Position numbers and translations under genes: made by a program. 64,000 nt of DNA from Propionibacteriaceae bacterium ZF39. GTDB lineage: Bacteria; Actinomycetota; Actinomycetes; Propionibacteriales; Propionibacteriaceae. Of the stretch, positions 18,700-26,184 are shown one piece after another. Within the stretch, counting starts at the first letter, position 1, and each line of letters begins with the position of its first letter. Under the pieces are notes generated by a model. The model ran no database searches, was not told the DNA's origin, and worked only from the letters and a program-made list of their open reading frames with translations. Location of the stretch: assembly GCA_039565995.1 (NCBI GenBank), contig CP154795.1, positions 1,302,001 to 1,366,000 of the forward strand, in the 5' to 3' direction.

Positions 18700-18964
18700 C
18701 GCCCTTGCCGTCGCCCTCGCCGGGGCGCATCGACTGCCAGATTTCCTTGCATTGCGGGCAGACCGGGAAGCGGTCGGGGTTGCGGGAGGGCACCCAGATC
18801 TTGCCGCACAGCGCGACCACCGGCGTACCCATCACCATCGCCTCGGTGAGCTTGTCCTTCGGAACGTAGTGGGAGAACCGCTCGTGATCGCCTTCCTCGT
18901 AGCGGTAGTCAGTCCGCTCGTCGAGGATGGTCTGGGCTCCGGGGCTCAACTTCTGCTCGGTCAC
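18677..18964 (-). CDS. DUF3039 family zinc-ribbon protein
   Basis: The 95-residue protein contains ERTDYRYEEGDHERFSHYVPKDKL, MGTPVVALCGKIWVPSRNP and FPVCPQCKEIW, the DUF3039 signature, with cysteines spaced for a zinc ribbon. The function is unknown. GTG at 18964 is supported by TACGAT (18971-18976) six bases upstream, giving a leaderless transcript; the frame extends further but without homology. It begins a two-gene unit with the SixA-like phosphatase and is divergent from the MFS gene at 19044. Confidence 0.85.
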   Translation of the reverse strand: MTEQKLSPGAQTILDERTDYRYEEGDHERFSHYVPKDKLTEAMVMGTPVVALCGKIWVPSRNPDRFPVCPQCKEIWQSMRPGEGDGKGDDSNGDS

Positions 18965-19043
18965 ATCGTCATCGTACGCGACCGGGCCGAGGCACCCCGG
19001 GGGCGCTTTCGACAAGCCCAGCAGTCTCGGGAAGGATGGGCCG

Positions 19044-20414
19044 GTGCGAACGTCACCCGACAGCCCGGATCTGCGCCCGCTCGCGATCGGCATGATGGCG
19101 GGCGTCGTGGCAACGGCGTTCGAGGCGATCGCGGTGGCCACGGCCATGCCGGCGGCAGCCGCTGACCTGGGGCAGGTCGAGCTCTATGCCTGGGCGTTCA
19201 GTCTCTATATGGTCGGCATGCTCACCGGCTCGGTGAGCGCCGGCCGCATCGCCGACCGCCGCGGCACGTTCCCGGCGCTCGCACTCGGATTCGCCGTCAT
19301 GCTCATCGGGCTCTTCGTGGCCGGATTCGCGCCGACGATGCTGGTGCTCCTGCTCGGCCGGCTCATCCAGGGGCTCGGCGGCGGCGCGCTCAATGTGGGC
19401 CTCTATGTGGTGATCGCGCGCGCCTTTCCCGAGGAGAAGCGCGCGGTCATGATGACTGCCTTCTCGGCCTGCTGGATCCTGCCGGCCTTCGTCGGCCCGC
19501 CCATCGCGGCCTTCGTGACGACGACCTGGTCGTGGCACTGGGTGTTTCTCGGGGTGGTTCCGCTGCTCGTGATCGCCGGGTTGCTGGCGCTGCCGCCGCT
19601 CGCCCGGCTGCAGGCCCGCCATGAGGCGGGGGCTGCGAACCCGGTCCCGGCCTGGGTCGGGCTGGTGCTGTCGCTGGCCGCGGTCGCGATCCAGTACGCC
19701 GGCCAGCGCTTCGCGATGCGGCCCGACGTGCTGGTGGCGGTCGCAGCGACCGGCGGCGTGGTGCTGCTCTGGATCGCCCTGCCCCGATTGATGCCCAGGG
19801 GGTTTCTCACCGGCGGCCGCGGACTGCCGGCCGTCATGATCTCGCGTGCGCTCGTGGCCGGGGCCTTCTTCGGAACCGAGGCGTTCCTGCCCCTGATGCT
19901 GGTCGAAACCCGCCAGCAGTCCCTCACCCTCGCCGGCATGATGCTGACGATCGGCTCGGTGGGGTGGTTCGTCGGGTCGTGGCTCCAGTCGAGGCCCTGG
20001 TTCCGGGTCGAACGACACATGATGATCGTCATCGGCGCGGCGGCGGTGTCCTTCGGGATCCTCGGCTGTGTCGCCGTGGCCTGGTGGTCCGGGTTGTGGG
20101 TCGGGGTGGCCTGGCTCCTGTGGCCGTTCGCGGGGCTCGGCATGGGCCTGCTCGTGGCCAGCACCGGCCTGGCCCAGATCACTCTCTCCGCACCCGCCGA
20201 ACAGGGGCGCAATGCCTCCGCACTGACCTCCGGTGAGTCCCTGGGCAACTCGATCATCACCGGTCTGGCCGGCACGCTGTTCGCACTGCTGCATCACTCC
20301 GCTGCGGCCACCACCAGCTTCGCGATTCCGCTGCTGGCGATGGCCGTGATCGGTGCGGTCGGGATTCTCACGGCCTCTCGCATCGGCCCGGTGCGGTCGA
20401 TGAACGCTGACTGA
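19044..20414 (+). CDS. MFS transporter, drug-exporter-like
   Basis: The 456-residue protein has at least 12 hydrophobic segments. Near the start is AFEAIAVATAMPAAAADLG, characteristic of DHA-type drug:H+ antiporters, followed by the loop motif GRIADRRGTFPAL and LLLGRLIQGLGGGALNVG. GTG at 19044 is chosen because AAGGA (19032-19036) is seven bases upstream. The substrate cannot be predicted. It converges with the CoADR-rhodanese gene, the 31-base gap being filled by a short tandem repeat. Confidence 0.87.
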   Translation: MRTSPDSPDLRPLAIGMMAGVVATAFEAIAVATAMPAAAADLGQVELYAWAFSLYMVGMLTGSVSAGRIADRRGTFPALALGFAVMLIGLFVAGFAPTMLVLLLGRLIQGLGGGALNVGLYVVIARAFPEEKRAVMMTAFSACWILPAFVGPPIAAFVTTTWSWHWVFLGVVPLLVIAGLLALPPLARLQARHEAGAANPVPAWVGLVLSLAAVAIQYAGQRFAMRPDVLVAVAATGGVVLLWIALPRLMPRGFLTGGRGLPAVMISRALVAGAFFGTEAFLPLMLVETRQQSLTLAGMMLTIGSVGWFVGSWLQSRPWFRVERHMMIVIGAAAVSFGILGCVAVAWWSGLWVGVAWLLWPFAGLGMGLLVASTGLAQITLSAPAEQGRNASALTSGESLGNSIITGLAGTLFALLHHSAAATTSFAIPLLAMAVIGAVGILTASRIGPVRSMNAD

Positions 20415-20437
20415 CCCGACTGACCCGACCGACCCGA
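20411..20437. repeat. Three 9-bp tandem units between convergent genes
   Basis: CTGACCCGA occurs twice in a row, followed by CCGACCCGA. The first unit includes the MFS stop codon. No function is evident; it may be slippage-derived filler or a spacer in a terminator region. Confidence 0.6.
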
Positions 20438-20445
20438 ACGCAGGT

Positions 20446-22062
20446 TCAGGCGGAGATGGCCGCCCAGGTGCGGTAGCCACCATCGAGGTTGCGTGCAGAG
20501 CGTCCGTGCGAGGCCAGGAGCCGGGTCGCGATGTGACCACGGATGCCGACCGCGCAGTGCACGATCAGCTCCCCGTCCGGGAGCTCGTCGAGGCGATCCC
20601 GGAGCTCGTCGACCGGAATGTTGATCGCACCTGGGATGGCGCCGGCCTCGAATTCACCCGGCGTACGCACGTCGATCAGGTGCGCCCCGCCCACCAGGGC
20701 GTCGGTCAGCTCGTGCCACTGGATGCTCGCCGTCATGCCCGTGCGGTGGTTCTCCGCGATGAAGCCGAGCATGTTGACGGGGTCCTTGGCGGAGGAGAAC
20801 TGAGGCGCGTACGCCAGCTCGAGCTCCGCCAGTTCGCTGGCCTTCAGGCCGCCGCGGATAGCCGTGGCGATCACGTCGATGCGGGTGTCGACCCCTTCCT
20901 TGCCGACGCCCTGCGCACCGAGGATCTCATCGGTGGCCGGATCGACCAGCAGCTTGAGCGCCATGGTTTCGGCGCCCGGATAGTAGGTCGCGTGCGAGGC
21001 CGGATGGGTGTGGATCGCCAGGTAGTCACGCCCCGCGGCCCTGAGCCGCTTCTCGTTCCAGCCGGTCGAGGCGACCTGCAGGCCGAGGATGCCGACGATC
21101 GCGGTGCCGAGGGTCGGGCGACCGGCACCGGACAGCCCGGCGATGTGGTCGGCGACCCGACGGCCCTGAAGGTTGGCCGTGTTGGCCAGCGGGATCATCG
21201 CGGCCGAACCGTCGATGGCGTCGACCTTCTCCACGGCATCCCCGACGGCATAGATCGCAGGATCGGACGTGAGGTGATGGTCATCGACCACGATGCCGCC
21301 ACGCTCGCCGACGGCCAGCCCGGCGTCGGCCGCCAGGCGGCTGTCCGGGCGTACGCCGATCGCGGCGACCACCAGGTCGGCGGGGAGTTCCGCACCCGAG
21401 CTGAGGGTCACCGACTGCTCGCCGATGGCGGTCGCGGACGCGGACAGGTGGAGATCGATGCCGGAATCGCGGAGCAGGGCCTGCACCGGGGCGACCATCT
21501 CGGGATCGATCGGCGCCATGATCTGGTCGGCCGCCTCGACGAGCGAGACCCGCAAACCTTTGTGGAGCAGATTCTCGGCCATCTCCAGACCGATGAAGCC
21601 GCCACCGATCACGACAGCGGTCTTCGCGTCTGCGGTCGCGGCGACGAGGGCGTCGGTGTCCTCGACATCGCGCAGCGACAGTGCGCGCTCGATGCCGGGA
21701 ATCGGCGGGCGCACCGGCTGGGCGCCGGGGGAGAGGACGAGCTTGTCGAACGCAATCTCCGATTCCTCGCCCGTGGTCAGGTTGCGCACGCAGACGACCT
21801 TGCCGTCGCGGTCGATCCTGGTGACCTCGGTCAGCACACGCACGTCGATCCGGAACCGCGCAGCCAGTGACTCGGGCGTCTGCAGCAGCAGAGCCGAACG
21901 TTCGGTGATGACGCCGCCGACGTGATAGGGCAGGCCACAATTCGCGAACGACACATGGCCGCTCCGCTCAATGACGACGATCTCCGCGTCCTCGGCAACC
22001 CTGCGCAACCGTGCCGCCGCGCTCATGCCGCCGGCGACTCCTCCGATGATGACCACTCGCAT
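20446..22062 (-). CDS. CoA-disulfide reductase-like flavoprotein fused to a rhodanese domain
   Basis: The 538-residue protein begins with an FAD loop, RVVIIGGVAGGMSAAARLRR, and has the redox cysteine C42 in FANCGLPYHVGG, an NAD(P) loop VVIGGGFIGLEMAENL near residue 150, and the FAD motif IYAVGDAVE near 275. Residues 445-538 form a rhodanese domain with LIDVRTPGEFEAGAIPGA and active-site C503 in HCAVGIRGH. Such CoADR-Rhd fusions reduce CoA or glutathione persulfides and polysulfides, handling reactive sulfur. ATG at 22062 lies eight bases after TATAAG and an inverted repeat of CsoR/CstR type overlaps that promoter. It is a single-gene unit. Confidence 0.92.
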   Translation of the reverse strand: MRVVIIGGVAGGMSAAARLRRVAEDAEIVVIERSGHVSFANCGLPYHVGGVITERSALLLQTPESLAARFRIDVRVLTEVTRIDRDGKVVCVRNLTTGEESEIAFDKLVLSPGAQPVRPPIPGIERALSLRDVEDTDALVAATADAKTAVVIGGGFIGLEMAENLLHKGLRVSLVEAADQIMAPIDPEMVAPVQALLRDSGIDLHLSASATAIGEQSVTLSSGAELPADLVVAAIGVRPDSRLAADAGLAVGERGGIVVDDHHLTSDPAIYAVGDAVEKVDAIDGSAAMIPLANTANLQGRRVADHIAGLSGAGRPTLGTAIVGILGLQVASTGWNEKRLRAAGRDYLAIHTHPASHATYYPGAETMALKLLVDPATDEILGAQGVGKEGVDTRIDVIATAIRGGLKASELAELELAYAPQFSSAKDPVNMLGFIAENHRTGMTASIQWHELTDALVGGAHLIDVRTPGEFEAGAIPGAINIPVDELRDRLDELPDGELIVHCAVGIRGHIATRLLASHGRSARNLDGGYRTWAAISA

Positions 22063-22073
22063 GAGGCGATCTT

Positions 22074-22089
22074 ATACCCCAAGGGGTAT
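22074..22089 (-). promoter_or_regulatory. CsoR/CstR-like operator over the CoADR-rhodanese promoter
   Basis: The sequence ATACCCC-AA-GGGGTAT is a 7-bp inverted repeat with a 2-base spacer, close to known operators of the CsoR/CstR/RcnR family. On the minus strand it runs into the probable -10 element TATAAG (22071-22076), with a -35-like TTGGAT at 22093-22098, 16 bases away. Bound repressor would block RNA polymerase. CstR members sense persulfides, which fits the regulated gene. The regulator gene is not in the window. Confidence 0.7.
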
Positions 22090-22174
22090 TCGATCCAACA
22101 GCGTTCCATGCCACAGCGCAACCGGTTCGTCCACGGATTCGGCGTGGTCGGTCAGGGCTCCTAACATGGGCCCG

Positions 22175-24001
22175 GTGACTTCGAGCGATCCGACCCGGGC
22201 AGGCCAGACGCCCGACCTGTTTTCGGTCGGGGAACTCCCGGATCTCCGGGCCAAGGGCCTCTCGCCCGCCTTCCCGGCGAAGGCTGCCTGGGGCACGGTG
22301 AAGAGTCTGCGTGCCTGGCAGGCGGCGGCTCTGGCGCAATATCGCGAGGAGAACCCCAAGGACTTCATGGTCGTCGCGACCCCGGGCGCGGGAAAGACCT
22401 CGTTCGCGCTGACCCTGGCCGCGGACCTGCTCGCCCGCCGCATCGTGCAACGCATCGTGGTGGTCGCGCCCACTGAACACCTCAAGACCCAGTGGGCCGA
22501 GGCCGCGCATCGAGTCGGCATCAACATCGACCCCGAGTTCGGCACCAAGCAGGGCAAGACCTCCAAGGCCTTCGACGGCTTCGCCCTGACCTATGCCGGC
22601 GTCGCAGTCAATCCGCTCGCGCTGCGGATCCGGGTCGAGCAACAGTCGACCCTCGTCATCCTCGACGAGATCCACCACGCGGGCGACGCGCTGACCTGGG
22701 GTGACGCGGTCCGCGAGGCATTCGACCCGGCGAAGCGGCGGCTGGCGCTGACGGGTACGCCGTTCCGCTCCGACGCCAACCCCATCCCGTTCGTGCGCTA
22801 CGAATCCGACGGTGCCGGCGGGCTCCGCTCGGCGGCCGACTTCAGCTATGGCTACGGCGAGGCCCTCGCCGACGGCATCGTCCGGCCCGTGCTGTTCATG
22901 TCCTATTCCGGCGACATGCACTGGCGTACCCGGGCGGGCGACGAGATCGCCGCCCGATTGGGTACGCCCCTGACCCGGGACCTCGAATCCCAGGCGCTGC
23001 GCACGGCCCTGGATCCCCACGGGGCCTGGATCCCGGCCGTACTGAAGGCCGCGGACACGCGGCTCACCGAGGTCCGCCGCCATGTCCCCGATGCCGGCGG
23101 GCTGGTGATTGCCTCCGATCAGGAGAAGGCGCGGGAGTACGCCAAGATCCTCCACGCGCTCACGCATCACCGCCCTGCCCTCGTGCTGTCGGACGAGCCC
23201 GGCTCGAGCAAGAAGATCACTGCCTTCTCGGAGTCCGACCAGCGCTGGATGGTGGCGGTCCGCATGGTGTCGGAGGGGGTCGACGTGCCGCGCCTCGCCG
23301 TCGGCGTGTACGCCACCACCACACTCACGCCCCTGTTCTTCGCCCAGGCCGTCGGCCGCTTCGTGCGGGCCAGGGCCAAGGGCGAAACCGCGTCGGTCTT
23401 CGTCCCGAGCGTGTCGAGGCTGCTGACCTTCGCGTCCGAGATGGAGACCCAGCGCGACCATGTCCTGAAGATCTCTGGTGGAGTCGTCAACGAGGAAGAG
23501 CTCCTCCTCGCTGCCGCCCAGCGGGAGGAGAAGGCGAGCTCCGAACTCGTCGAGGAAGAACTGGGCGAGTTCACCGCCCTCGCGAGCGAGGCCGACTTCG
23601 ACAGGGTGCTGTTCGACGGCGGTGAGTTCGGCCTGCAGGCGATGGCCGGTTCGGCCGAGGAGCAGGACTATCTGGGATTGCCCGGCCTGCTCGAGCCCGA
23701 CCAGGTGAAGGACCTGCTGCGTCGCCGCCAGGCCGAGCACCTCGATCGCTCCACCTCCTCCGGCCCGGACGCCGCCGCTCGCGCTGCCGACCAGGCGACC
23801 CATCAGCGACTTCGGGAACTCCGCAAGGAACTCAACGGGCTGGTCGGCGCCTGGCATCACCGCACCAACCAGCCCCACGGGGTCATCCACGCCCAGTTGC
23901 GGGATTCGACGGGCGGACCGCCGACCGCGGCGGCCGATGCCGATCAGCTGCAACAGCGCATCGACCTGATCCGCCAGTGGGCGGTCACCCGCAAGAGCTG
24001 A
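22175..24001 (+). CDS. DEAD/DEAH-box helicase (superfamily 2)
   Basis: The roughly 608-residue protein has SLRAWQAAALAQYRE (Q-like motif), Walker A VVATPGAGKTSFAL, motif Ia VVVAPTEHLKTQW, the Walker B/DEAH-like box VILDEIHHAGDA, motif III LALTGTPFRSD and motif VI FFAQAVGRFVRARA. The C-terminus is charged and coiled. It resembles actinobacterial helicases of unknown role, with an intact ATPase core. GTG at 22175 is favoured because TAACAT (22162-22167) lies seven bases before it; ATG at 22166 would overlap that element. It is transcribed away from the CoADR gene. Confidence 0.87.
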   Translation: MTSSDPTRAGQTPDLFSVGELPDLRAKGLSPAFPAKAAWGTVKSLRAWQAAALAQYREENPKDFMVVATPGAGKTSFALTLAADLLARRIVQRIVVVAPTEHLKTQWAEAAHRVGINIDPEFGTKQGKTSKAFDGFALTYAGVAVNPLALRIRVEQQSTLVILDEIHHAGDALTWGDAVREAFDPAKRRLALTGTPFRSDANPIPFVRYESDGAGGLRSAADFSYGYGEALADGIVRPVLFMSYSGDMHWRTRAGDEIAARLGTPLTRDLESQALRTALDPHGAWIPAVLKAADTRLTEVRRHVPDAGGLVIASDQEKAREYAKILHALTHHRPALVLSDEPGSSKKITAFSESDQRWMVAVRMVSEGVDVPRLAVGVYATTTLTPLFFAQAVGRFVRARAKGETASVFVPSVSRLLTFASEMETQRDHVLKISGGVVNEEELLLAAAQREEKASSELVEEELGEFTALASEADFDRVLFDGGEFGLQAMAGSAEEQDYLGLPGLLEPDQVKDLLRRRQAEHLDRSTSSGPDAAARAADQATHQRLRELRKELNGLVGAWHHRTNQPHGVIHAQLRDSTGGPPTAAADADQLQQRIDLIRQWAVTRKS

Positions 24002-24011
24002 CCGGAGGGAC

Positions 24012-25160
24012 TCAGCCCAGGATCAGCAGGGTCAGGAACAGCACCCCGAGAAAGACGAACAGCCCGCACAGGCCGATCAGCGTCCAGAACTGCCAGCCGG
24101 GGGCCCGCCCGGCCACCGGTGCGGCGGTGGCTGTGAGCAGCGGGCCATGGACAGCTGCGGGTTCGATACCCGAGGGGTGACTCACGAACGGCTGCGGCTG
24201 CGCCATCGCGACGGCCGCGGGGGTGGGCTGGGGCGTACCCGGAGAAGGGCCGCTGGGAGCCGCGAGGATCGGTCGCGGGCGCACGTTCGTCGCGATGGCC
24301 TGTTCGCCGATGGCTCCTGACGGCTGCGTCTGCACCGGCATCGAATCGGCGATCTGGTCGAGGGCGGTGGCCATCACCTCGGCGGTCGGTGGGCGACGAT
24401 GCGGGTCGGGGGAGAGCGCCGCCTGGAGGAGCCCGTCGAGATGGGGCGGAGCTGCGATGCGGGCGGCGATCGGCACCGGCTGTTCCTCGGGGTGACGCGC
24501 CATGACCTGCTGGACGTTGCTCACCCGGAACGGTGGCTGCCCGGTCAGCACCGCGTAGGTGACACAGGCCATCGCATAGATATCGGCGCGGGGATCGAGG
24601 GGCTGGCCAGTGGCCTGCTCGGGTGCCATGAAGGCCGGCGTACCCGCCGTCATGGTCATGCCCTGCTGGCCGATCATCTCCTTCGCCACCCCGAGATCCG
24701 CGAGCAGCACGCGCACGGAACCGTCGGGCATCGAGTCGAGTAGGAGGTTGCCGGGTGTCACATCGCGGTGAACGACCTGGTGACGGTGGAGCACGTCGAG
24801 CGCGCGGCAGGCCTCGGCACAGAGGCGGAGAGTCTGGATCGGGTCACCCGGGGAGCGCCGCAGGTCGGCCAGTGACCCGGCGTCGCAGTAGTCCATGACG
24901 AAGTAGGGGCGGGAATCGGGCAGGGTGCCGATGTCATAGACCCGGACGATGCGGTCGTCACGGATCCGGCGCATCAGCCGGGCCTCGGCCAGGAAGCGGT
25001 TGCGGACATCGTCGTTGACGGTCCAGTTCTCGGCGAGGATCTTCACCGCGACATCGACATCGAGGTCATCGTCACGGCCGAGCCACACGGTCGCGAAGGA
25101 CCCGGCGCCCAATCGGCGCACGAGGCGATAGCGACCAATTCGTTCCATGGTGATCATCAT
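24012..25160 (-). CDS. Tail-anchored serine/threonine protein kinase
   Basis: The 382-residue protein is a Hanks-type kinase: glycine loop GAGSFATV (18-25), Lys40 in VAVKIL, Glu59, catalytic loop HRDVTPGN (131-138), DLG at 155-157, activation loop ending MAPEQ (179) and DIYAMACVTYAVLTG. The usual lysine of HRDxKPxN is Thr135. A Pro/Ala-rich linker leads to one helix at the extreme C-terminus (WTLIGLCGLFVFLGVLFLTLLILG) with no external sensor domain, so it is tail-anchored. Starts at 25160, 25157 or 25148 are possible; none has a clear ribosome site. It is divergent from the RDD gene. Confidence 0.9.
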   Translation of the reverse strand: MMITMERIGRYRLVRRLGAGSFATVWLGRDDDLDVDVAVKILAENWTVNDDVRNRFLAEARLMRRIRDDRIVRVYDIGTLPDSRPYFVMDYCDAGSLADLRRSPGDPIQTLRLCAEACRALDVLHRHQVVHRDVTPGNLLLDSMPDGSVRVLLADLGVAKEMIGQQGMTMTAGTPAFMAPEQATGQPLDPRADIYAMACVTYAVLTGQPPFRVSNVQQVMARHPEEQPVPIAARIAAPPHLDGLLQAALSPDPHRRPPTAEVMATALDQIADSMPVQTQPSGAIGEQAIATNVRPRPILAAPSGPSPGTPQPTPAAVAMAQPQPFVSHPSGIEPAAVHGPLLTATAAPVAGRAPGWQFWTLIGLCGLFVFLGVLFLTLLILG

Positions 25161-25247
25161 TGTGTCCCAAGGACGGCTCGCGGCCGGATCGTGTTCCCCG
25201 GCGTCCGACATCCGGGTGGGCATGGGATCGCATGGCATGCTGGCAGG

Positions 25248-26093
25248 GTGAGCGACGAGATCCCTGTCGGGAGTCCCCCTGCGCCGCCCGGCCGCCACGC
25301 TGCCCCGGGCGGGTGGTACGCCGACCCGGTCGACGGGTCGCGCGAGCGTTATTGGGACGGTTGGCAGTGGACCCGCAACGTGCGACCGCGCCGTGGGGCC
25401 GCGCCCGCCGCGGCGCCCCCGCCTCCGCCCGCGCCGCACGGTTTCTCGCAGCCCCAGCAGTCGATGGGCCAGCCGGGACCCTATGGACAGTTCCCGCCGG
25501 GCTATCCGCCGCAGGGGTACGCCCCGCCCGGCTATCTGGCGGTGCCGACCACGGCCGATGGTGTGCCGCTGGCGAGCTGGTGGTGGCGAGCGCTCGCGTA
25601 CGCCATCGACTATTTCCTGCTCTCCGCCGTCGTCCAGATCATCGCGGCCGTGACCGGGCTGGCGGCGCGCATCGATCAGGCCTCTCGTGAATATCAGGCC
25701 TATCTCATCGAGGTGCTCACCACGGGTGCCACCCCTGATCTGGGCCACGCGATCGGGCTGCTGAACACCCCCGCGTCCATGACCGTCTCGGTGATCAGCA
25801 CCGTCCTGTTCATCGTCTATTCCGGCCTGATGCTGTCGAGCCGGGGTGCCACGCTCGGCAAGATGGTCTGCCGATTGCGCGTCGTGCCCCTCGACCAGGG
25901 GCAGGGCGGGCCGGCGTTGGACAAGCGCCGCTCCTGGCTCCGGCCGGTGATGACCGAACTGCTGGCCTTCATCCCGCTGGTCGGTCTGATCGACGTGCTG
26001 TTCCCGCTGTGGGACCGCCGCAAGCAGACGCTGCACGACAAGATCGCCGGCACCCAGGTGGTCCGCGAGCCGAAGCGACCGAACTGGCGCTGA
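25248..26093 (+). CDS. RDD family membrane protein with N-terminal DUF2510 domain
   Basis: The 281-residue protein starts with a DUF2510 motif (GGWYADPVDGSRERYWDGWQW, residues 20-40), then a Pro/Gly/Tyr-rich linker, then an RDD domain from about 105: ASWWWRALAYAIDYFLLSAV, a second pair of helices with TLGKMVCRLRVV, and LPLWDRRKQTLHDKIAGT-type sequence at the end. RDD proteins are polytopic and mostly uncharacterised, with some linked to ion transport. GTG at 25248 precedes the first homology. It is divergent from the kinase gene, so it could be a kinase substrate, which is only inference. Confidence 0.85.
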   Translation: MSDEIPVGSPPAPPGRHAAPGGWYADPVDGSRERYWDGWQWTRNVRPRRGAAPAAAPPPPPAPHGFSQPQQSMGQPGPYGQFPPGYPPQGYAPPGYLAVPTTADGVPLASWWWRALAYAIDYFLLSAVVQIIAAVTGLAARIDQASREYQAYLIEVLTTGATPDLGHAIGLLNTPASMTVSVISTVLFIVYSGLMLSSRGATLGKMVCRLRVVPLDQGQGGPALDKRRSWLRPVMTELLAFIPLVGLIDVLFPLWDRRKQTLHDKIAGTQVVREPKRPNWR

Positions 26094-26184
26094 GGTGCCG
26101 CGCATCAACGCTCGGTCCTGCCCGCCCTGTCCGGTGAGCGGCGATACGCTGAAGCCCACGCCGCCGACGAGAAGACAGTGATCC

